64,000 nucleotides of DNA. It comes from a virus. The position numbers and the translations under genes are program-made. Every line of letters begins with the position of its first letter. Position 1 is the first letter of the stretch. Location: positions 62,001-126,000 of the IMG/VR virus record IMGVR_UViG_3300023278_003531, one strand, 5' to 3'. Positions 59,489 to 64,000 of the stretch are shown here, one piece after another. Below the pieces are notes generated by a model that saw only the letters and a list, made by a program, of their open reading frames with translations, had not been told where the DNA came from and made no database searches.

Positions 59489-59535
59489 TTCAAAACTCCT
59501 TTTCCTTGTGAGACGAAGTTTCCTCTCAGTTACCA

Positions 59536-59564
59536 ATCATAAGTTCTTTGGCCAAAGTTGTCAA
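59536..59564 (-). promoter_or_regulatory. Sigma70-type promoter with palindromic spacer
   Basis: Minus strand: TTGACA (59559-59564), 17-base spacer, TATGAT (59536-59541). The spacer contains the perfect 12-base palindrome CTTTGGCCAAAG, a strong candidate operator. It drives the gene starting at 59488 and probably the structured RNA and dUTPase genes beyond. Confidence 0.75.
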
Positions 59565-59582
59565 CCCTACCCAGCCATTTAG

Positions 59583-59813
59583 TTACTCCTGCCCGCCTCG
59601 AACTACGTTCTCTGCTTGGGGCTTACCGTCGTCTGCATGGACAAGATCGAATATAATAACCTCTCCCTGCTCCAGCTTCTTAAAGCCGTCCATGGTAATC
59701 TTAGTCCAATGAACGAATATATCCTGCTCTTTATCTTCGGCGTCGATCACCTCAGGGCTGTTAATAAAACCATATCCTTTCTTAGCATCAAACCATTTAC
59801 AAATACCTTGCAT
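59583..59813 (-). CDS. Cold-shock domain protein
   Basis: The 76-residue protein has the CspA-type fold: GICKWFDAKKGYGFI (RNP1 KGYGFI), DIFVHWTKI (RNP2 FVH) and LEQGEVIIFDLVHADDGKPQ, AENV near the end. It has normal CSP length when read from ATG 59813, behind GGAG. It would bind single-stranded RNA or DNA and melt secondary structure, which is of interest next to a structured RNA element. Confidence 0.92.
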   Translation of the reverse strand: MQGICKWFDAKKGYGFINSPEVIDAEDKEQDIFVHWTKITMDGFKKLEQGEVIIFDLVHADDGKPQAENVVRGGQE

Positions 59814-59885
59814 GATTGTACTCCTAAATTCCACGAATGGATTGCGGGAATTTCCCGTTATTTTAATTATATGTTTTTTATCTGA

Positions 59886-60647
59886 CTATAGGGATAATAT
59901 CTCAGGTTCATCCTCAGAAACACACACCATGTGTTCGATGTGGGTGGCTCTGGAGTAGTCCTTAGTTATAATCGTCCATTTGTCAGGTAGTACTCCTAGT
60001 TCCGCTCGCTGGTACAAAAGCATGGGTTCGAGGCAAAATACCATTCCGGGCTCCAAATCTATACCTTTATTGGATGCTCCAAAATTGGGTACTTGGGGCT
60101 CTTCGTGTACCTTCTGCCCGATAGCGTGTCCGCAGAACTGAAGTACATTCTCATATCCGCTGTGGTAAATAGAGGACTGTATAGCGTTACTGATGTCTCC
60201 TAGTTTGTTTCCGGGACGGCATTTATCAATACCCGCATCTAGTGCCGCACGGGTTGCGTCCATAATCTTCTGATCTTTCTCAGAAGCATCTCCTACGGTA
60301 AACAATCTTGCAAAATCCGCACACCACCCGTTCAGTACTACTCCGCAATCAATAGAAAGCATATCTCCCTCTTCGAGAGGTTCATCATCGGGTATCCCAT
60401 GAACGAGCACGTGGTTTTTGGAAAAACAAATACTAGCAGGGAAATCTGGAACTCCGGGAGGTCCAGGGTACCCTTTGAAAGCAGGCACCGCTCCGTGGTC
60501 TCTAATGTAGGAATCTGCCATCTCGTCTAGAAATGTTCCAGTTACTCCGGGGGCAGCGTTCTCCACTAGTAATGCTAAACAGCCGGAAAGAACTTTCGCA
60601 CTCTCCCGCATCTTCACGACCTGCTCGGGTGTTTTAATTACGGACAC
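59886..60647 (-). CDS. map: Methionine aminopeptidase, type I
   Basis: This 253-residue enzyme of usual type I length has all metal-binding residues: Asp in LSIDCGVVLNGWCADFARLF (two Asp), His in FCGHAIGQKVHEEPQVPNFG, Glu in GMVFCLEPML and Glu in THIEHMVCVS. VLVHGIPDDEPLEEGDM is the expected substrate-side loop. It starts at GTG overlapping the transglycosylase stop by 14 bases. It would trim N-terminal Met from phage or host proteins, and is a rare phage-encoded activity. Confidence 0.93.
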   Translation of the reverse strand: MSVIKTPEQVVKMRESAKVLSGCLALLVENAAPGVTGTFLDEMADSYIRDHGAVPAFKGYPGPPGVPDFPASICFSKNHVLVHGIPDDEPLEEGDMLSIDCGVVLNGWCADFARLFTVGDASEKDQKIMDATRAALDAGIDKCRPGNKLGDISNAIQSSIYHSGYENVLQFCGHAIGQKVHEEPQVPNFGASNKGIDLEPGMVFCLEPMLLYQRAELGVLPDKWTIITKDYSRATHIEHMVCVSEDEPEILSL

Positions 60648-61377
60648 GGTTGGGGAATTCTCCAGGAAGAATGAGAGTTACCTCAGTTAGACCTTCGCGT
60701 ACATCAACAATTACATCTACGTCGTCCTCTAGTCCTAGCAAACGAAGGACTTCTACGAGGGCTGCGTATTTACCCTCTGCCTTCTCAGAAGTATCAAAGG
60801 GATCGAGAGAACCTCGGTGCTTCTCTGACCCGAGAAGTTCATGCCAGGCTATATACCACTGGGTTACCTCAGGTGCGTAATGTGCTGCTTGGGATCTGTA
60901 TCTAGAAGGCAGTGCTTCAATTGCTGCAAGTGCGTTAGCGTGTCCTCCATGAGTAATCACAAGGTACGCAGCTTTACCCCCAGAATTGTAGAAAGTAAGT
61001 ACAGCCTCTAGTTGGACCTTCTTGTCAGTTACCTTACGATACTTCTTGTGGAACAACCACCAGAGAGTCGCACAAACTGCTTTCACTCCCAGATCAGGAT
61101 CTGACGCATCTCTCTTAGTAAAGTTTTCCAGTTCCAACGGATCAGGGCAATCAGGCATAGCAGCAATTTGAGCCACTTGCCTAGAACCGATCCCTGTCAT
61201 CTGCCCCAAACCGTAAGCCCCTGTGGGACTAACTGCTTCGGGTTTGAATCTAGATTCTTGGGTGATGAGGGCGCGAACGAGATTAGGATCCAGATCAAAA
61301 GATTTGGAGTGCTCTTCTATGTATATTCTGATTTCTCTTTCGCGACTCTTCGCACCCTGGGAAATAGTTACTGACAT
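60634..61377 (-). CDS. Lytic transglycosylase (SLT domain), lysis enzyme candidate
   Basis: The 247-residue protein has an SLT domain at about 30-170: catalytic Glu in LVRALITQESRFKPEAVSPT with GAYGLGQM, then AVLTFYNSGGKAAYLVITHG and LPSRYRSQAAHYAPEVTQWY. The C-terminal 60 residues (LLGLEDDVDVIVDVREGLTE) are a separate small domain. There is no signal peptide, so it needs a holin or acts as a virion enzyme. It cleaves peptidoglycan. Start overlaps the upstream stop (TAATG). Confidence 0.88.
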   Translation of the reverse strand: MSVTISQGAKSREREIRIYIEEHSKSFDLDPNLVRALITQESRFKPEAVSPTGAYGLGQMTGIGSRQVAQIAAMPDCPDPLELENFTKRDASDPDLGVKAVCATLWWLFHKKYRKVTDKKVQLEAVLTFYNSGGKAAYLVITHGGHANALAAIEALPSRYRSQAAHYAPEVTQWYIAWHELLGSEKHRGSLDPFDTSEKAEGKYAALVEVLRLLGLEDDVDVIVDVREGLTEVTLILPGEFPNRVRN

Positions 61378-62447
61378 TAGTCCCTCCGTGGGTTGCTTTC
61401 GTATCCGTAGTTGGCGGACACCTGCATAAATTCAGCTTTGCGTTGTAGTTCTTTGATATCTTCAGCACCTGCATAAGTTAGTCCGCTTCTTAGACCTCCG
61501 AGGAGATCGTTAATGGTATCCTGTGCAGAGCCCGTCACCGGGGCCCAGAAGTCAGTTCCCTCAGCAACTGTCTTCTCCTTCAAACCCCCGTAGAAATCGT
61601 TCTGGAAATCCGCACTTGCCTGTCCTCTGTACTTAGCTTGTCTTACAGGAACTCCCTCAGAAATGAAAGAGCAGTCTTCTATTTTATCCCCTGTGGTATA
61701 TACTGCATTACGTGGGTCTCTTTTTTCAGCAGCACTCTCCTCAGTCAGTGCAAATATTTTACCTATCATTACCGTACAAGCCCCTACCGCAAGAGCCTTT
61801 ACAATGTCCGAAGAGTTTCGAATCCCTCCGTCTGCAATAATTGGTACTCCAAGGTGTACAGCTTCATCCGCGCAGTTCTTAATCGCTGTAAATTGCGGGA
61901 CTCCGAACCCTGTGACGTTACGCGTAGTGCATGCAGCTCCTGGGCCGATACCAACTTTAACTGCATCCGCACCTGCATTAACAAGATCATGATAAGCACG
62001 CGCTGTGCATACATTTCCCGCGATGACTTCCAGGCTTGGACAAGTATTTTTAAGATAACTTATGGTATTAATCATTAACTCAGAGTGTCCATGGGCTACG
62101 TCCAATACTACGCCTTTTAAGTGATGCGCCTCGACAAATCTTTCTAATTCTTTAATACTCTCTTTACCTAAACCAGAACTTAAGAAACAGTTCGGAAAGT
62201 CTGACAACCACTTTATCTTCTGAGCAGAATCTGAAAATCTGTGAAATAAAGGAATTCCTCCATTCCCCACAACGACATGTGCAAGCTCCGTACCTATAAC
62301 AGTATCCATGTTTGCAGGAATTAAAGGCAGTTCTATTTTTGTATTCTTTGTAAGCCACGTAGTTAATTGGGGCTCGGCCCTGCTACCGACATTACTATAA
62401 CGAGGTACTAAGCATACATCATCAAAAGTTAAACCTCTGCTTATCAT
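61377..62447 (-). CDS. IMP dehydrogenase / GMP reductase homologue
   Basis: The 356-residue protein from ATG 62447 (ATGA overlap with the LAGLIDADG stop) has the IMPDH/GMPR barrel: LTFDDVCLVPRYSNVGSRAE, the cofactor and active-site loop VGIGPGAACTTRNVTGFGVP with the catalytic Cys, PIIADGGIRNSSDIVKALAV and ACTVMIGKIFALTEES, then a C-terminal GGLRSGLTYAGAEDIKEL. It lacks the CBS pair of classical IMPDH, so short IMPDH and GMP reductase are both possible. It would shift host guanine nucleotide pools. Confidence 0.88.
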   Translation of the reverse strand: MISRGLTFDDVCLVPRYSNVGSRAEPQLTTWLTKNTKIELPLIPANMDTVIGTELAHVVVGNGGIPLFHRFSDSAQKIKWLSDFPNCFLSSGLGKESIKELERFVEAHHLKGVVLDVAHGHSELMINTISYLKNTCPSLEVIAGNVCTARAYHDLVNAGADAVKVGIGPGAACTTRNVTGFGVPQFTAIKNCADEAVHLGVPIIADGGIRNSSDIVKALAVGACTVMIGKIFALTEESAAEKRDPRNAVYTTGDKIEDCSFISEGVPVRQAKYRGQASADFQNDFYGGLKEKTVAEGTDFWAPVTGSAQDTINDLLGGLRSGLTYAGAEDIKELQRKAEFMQVSANYGYESNPRRD

Positions 62448-62920
62448 GATGTACCTCCGTGATTTAATTCGCTCATTTCCAAATAACAACTATCCCTCTT
62501 CTCGGTGATTTCTTTAGGTAAAGTACTACCCTTTCCCCTCCCACCTTGAAACCGGGGAATCTTCATAAATCTATATGCTAGTTTTATCTGTTCTTTTTTA
62601 GTTACACAATAAGGGAATAGCAACTCTAAAATCTCTAATGTTTTATGGCTACAAACTGACCAGCCATATACTATCTTTCCTTTGACTGTTCGTCTTTTTA
62701 TTTCTAAACATTGCCCATCAAAAATCTCAGCAAGTTTTTCTATTGTGGGTTTGTGTGTCATTCTCACAGAAAGACGCAGTGTATAAGAAGGACTTCTTTC
62801 CCGTCTAGTTTTTGTCTTAGCTCCAGGATAAACTTTACCAACACAATTTACCTTTTGAATGAAAATACTACCTTCTCCATCCACTATTCCCGCAGCCCAT
62901 GCTAAATCTGTTTTCTTCAT
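62444..62920 (-). CDS. LAGLIDADG-type homing endonuclease
   Basis: The 158-residue protein has one LAGLIDADG motif, WAAGIVDGEGSIFIQ, near its N terminus, and basic DNA-contacting stretches (KTKTRRERSPSYTLRLSVRM, RRTVKGKIVYGWSVCSHKTL). Single-motif enzymes act as homodimers. Its stop overlaps the IMPDH start, so it is a free-standing mobile gene inserted in the operon. Confidence 0.85.
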   Translation of the reverse strand: MKKTDLAWAAGIVDGEGSIFIQKVNCVGKVYPGAKTKTRRERSPSYTLRLSVRMTHKPTIEKLAEIFDGQCLEIKRRTVKGKIVYGWSVCSHKTLEILELLFPYCVTKKEQIKLAYRFMKIPRFQGGRGKGSTLPKEITEKRDSCYLEMSELNHGGTS

Positions 62921-62987
62921 AATAATTCCTTTTCTTGTGTCCCATGTTTTTATAGAGTCTGGGACTGAACCCTATCTCTGGAGGAGA

Positions 62988-63146
62988 TTACTCAGGTCTC
63001 TGCGATGACTCCTCAACACAAAGAACCAAGACCGCCTTAATTTCAATAACCTCTTTGCTTTTAAAGGGCAGCGGTGCTTCCTCAAAAAGCGCAGCGCTGG
63101 AAATGGTTCCTGCGCACGTAAGGGCGTGTTCGGTTTTTTCAACCAT
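62988..63146 (-). CDS. Small 52-residue protein
   Basis: The ORF begins at ATG 63146 with GGAGG four bases upstream and reads VEKTEHALTCAGTISSAALF (then EEAPLPFKSKEVIEIKAVLV), ending in SQRPE. Its start overlaps the end of the upstream 35-codon ORF. No other ORF fills 62921-63272. Function unknown; the 67 bases downstream before the LAGLIDADG gene hold no further gene. Confidence 0.6.
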   Translation of the reverse strand: MVEKTEHALTCAGTISSAALFEEAPLPFKSKEVIEIKAVLVLCVEESSQRPE

Positions 63147-63246
63147 AAACACCTCCATAGGTCTTAATTAGATACCCATCCTTCTGGATGTCTACGTCTG
63201 ACCTAAAGGACGTAGCCAAATCTAACTCCTTGTCTGATGGGAGCAT
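63139..63246 (-). CDS. Possible 35-residue protein or structured leader
   Basis: The ORF MLPSDKELDLATSFRSDVDI (then QKDGYLIKTYGGVYG) has GAGGG just before its ATG and overlaps the next gene by eight bases, as coupled genes do. The same sequence folds into AGAT...ATCT enclosing TACGTC/GACGTA and CATCC-AGAA-GGATG hairpins (63170-63223). It may be a leader peptide, a structured leader, or both. Confidence 0.4.
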   Translation of the reverse strand: MLPSDKELDLATSFRSDVDIQKDGYLIKTYGGVYG

Positions 63247-63272
63247 TCGCCCTCACCAGTTAAATAATAAGA

Positions 63273-63470
63273 CTAATCTCCCGTAACTTCAATGTTGATT
63301 CCACCGGAACCGTAAGGACCCTTCTTTTTTCTCTTCTTTTTCTTGTCCTCGATTGCGGTAAATCGTCTAGTCTTCTCAGACTCCTTAAAGTCCCGGTCTG
63401 CTTTCCAATCCTTAGCAAACTTCTCGCGATCTTTTTGATCGGCGGGAATATGTTGTCTATGCTCTACCAT
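63273..63470 (-). CDS. Small basic protein
   Basis: This 65-residue, very polar protein (DQKDREKFAKDWKADRDFKE, KKKKRKKKGPYGSGGINIEV) is probably disordered and may bind nucleic acid. Its start overlaps the cupin stop by one base. No family recognised. Confidence 0.65.
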   Translation of the reverse strand: MVEHRQHIPADQKDREKFAKDWKADRDFKESEKTRRFTAIEDKKKKRKKKGPYGSGGINIEVTGD

Positions 63471-63832
63471 TAAATCCTCCCATAGTTATCACGGATTCTT
63501 TCCATGTCCGACTCGTCGAAGTCACCAAAAGAAATCTCCATAAATCTAACGTCAAAGCCCTCATTAACATTCTTGACAGAATGCAAAGTGCCTCTTGGTA
63601 TCCAGATAGGGTATTCCCCTACAGCAACGTCTCGCATGAAGATAGTCTCATCACCTACTAGAGCTATAAGTCCCTGATCTAGTGCTATCCACATCTCATC
63701 TCTGTTAGTGTGTTTCTTATAGGACAATGAATGTCCTGCTTTCACTTTAATGATTTTTACAGTAGTTTTTTCGTTCTCACAAAACTTTACGAACTCACCC
63801 CAAGGTCTAGTGGAGACAGTGGGCTCTTCCAT
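63470..63832 (-). CDS. Mannose-6-phosphate isomerase-type cupin
   Basis: The 120-residue protein matches the C-terminal cupin of bifunctional mannose-6-phosphate isomerase/GDP-mannose pyrophosphorylase: STRPWGEFVKFCENEKTTVK, GHSLSYKKHTNRDEMWIALD, YPIWIPRGTLHSVKNVNEGF, and the ending DESDMERIRDNYGRI. The His/Glu metal ligand pattern (KHTNRDE, later H) is present. A free-standing cupin of this kind in a phage might modify surface sugars or be a metal-binding scaffold. It is the first complete gene of the window. Confidence 0.85.
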   Translation of the reverse strand: MEEPTVSTRPWGEFVKFCENEKTTVKIIKVKAGHSLSYKKHTNRDEMWIALDQGLIALVGDETIFMRDVAVGEYPIWIPRGTLHSVKNVNEGFDVRFMEISFGDFDESDMERIRDNYGRI

Positions 63833-63894
63833 ATTTAAACCCCCTATAAATATTATGAAACTTATTTTAGTAAAACTATATGGTATCTACTGTA

Positions 63895-64000
63895 TTACTC
63901 CATAGACGCAGCGAGAGTAAGTCCATTACTCACCGCGTGCAGTGGATCCGCTGCGTGCCTAACCTCTGAAATCTCGATAGGCATGTTCACCGCGCCCAGG
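63895..64000 (-). CDS. C-terminal end of a gene beginning outside the window
   Basis: The open frame on the minus strand from the window edge to a TAA at 63895-63897 encodes about 34 residues (VNMPIEISEVRHAADPLHAV, SNGLTLAASME). The composition is normal coding sequence and the frame is free of stops. The PLHAV.NGL ending recalls the tail of actin-like plasmid or phage proteins, but that is only a guess. The 60 bases to the cupin gene are AT-rich without a convincing promoter. Confidence 0.6.
   Translation of the reverse strand, partial: LGAVNMPIEISEVRHAADPLHAVSNGLTLAASME

Noticed and set aside
62935-63010. tRNA suggested by GGUUCAGUCC and flanking pairs
   Set aside because: The acceptor stem would need a mismatch, there is no D arm and the total length is about 61 bases; the region overlaps the small 52-residue gene.
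1-64000. Lysogeny genes (integrase, repressor) or attachment sites
   Set aside because: No protein in the window resembles an integrase, excisionase or CI-type repressor; the remainder of the genome is outside the window.

Overview
The window is a 64 kb piece of a tailed double-stranded DNA phage (Caudoviricetes). It shows a terminase, portal, HK97-type head genes, connector genes, two tail assembly chaperones and an enormous tape measure gene, and nothing that looks cellular in layout. Every convincing gene lies on the minus strand, tightly packed, with 1-4 base stop/start overlaps and strong AAGGAGG-type ribosome binding sites, so gene order reads from base 64000 down to base 1. The tape measure (>3,640 codons, still open at base 1) together with a tail terminator-like gene and no recognisable sheath implies a siphovirus with an extremely long tail. 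A lipobox lipoprotein and a lytic transglycosylase fit a Gram-negative host, but the host cannot be named from this sequence. I saw no integrase or repressor.

Layout in transcription order. (1) 64000-57000: a truncated gene, a mannose-6-phosphate isomerase-like cupin, two very small genes, a LAGLIDADG endonuclease, an IMP dehydrogenase/GMP reductase homologue, a lytic transglycosylase, methionine aminopeptidase, a cold-shock protein, dUTPase and a neighbouring dUTPase-fold paralogue, plus small unknowns. (2) 57000-47400: small proteins, a lipoprotein, two tiny genes, a 1,571-residue repeat-rich fibre with a LamG-like domain, and accessory structural proteins. (3) 47400-38000: HNH endonucleases (one frameshifted), an FAD-dependent amino-acid-oxidase-like enzyme, a GNAT acetyltransferase, zinc-ribbon proteins, and the thymidylate synthase / DHFR / deoxynucleotide kinase cassette behind a good sigma70-type promoter. 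(4) 37900-33200: an HNH gene, an Ig-like structural protein, a NusG paralogue with its own promoter, two further nuclease-like genes and the small terminase candidate. (5) 33200-20300: large terminase, portal, a cysteine-module protein, a prohead protease candidate, scaffold, decoration and major capsid genes, then an HNH gene. (6) 20300-1: three tandem paralogues, connector and tail completion genes, the major tail protein, chaperones and the tape measure.

The most interesting signals are two apparent -1 frameshift sites in the head module. A GGGAAAA heptamer two codons before a stop, followed by a perfect stem-loop, would extend the cysteine-module protein with two more modules. An A10 run at the end of the prohead protease candidate opens directly, without a stop, into the next ORF. 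Other notable items are the C-x12-C array itself, a catalytically degenerate dUTPase paralogue, a cloverleaf-like RNA whose anti-SD segment matches the downstream ribosome binding site, a NusG paralogue, and about eight homing-type endonucleases in 64 kb.
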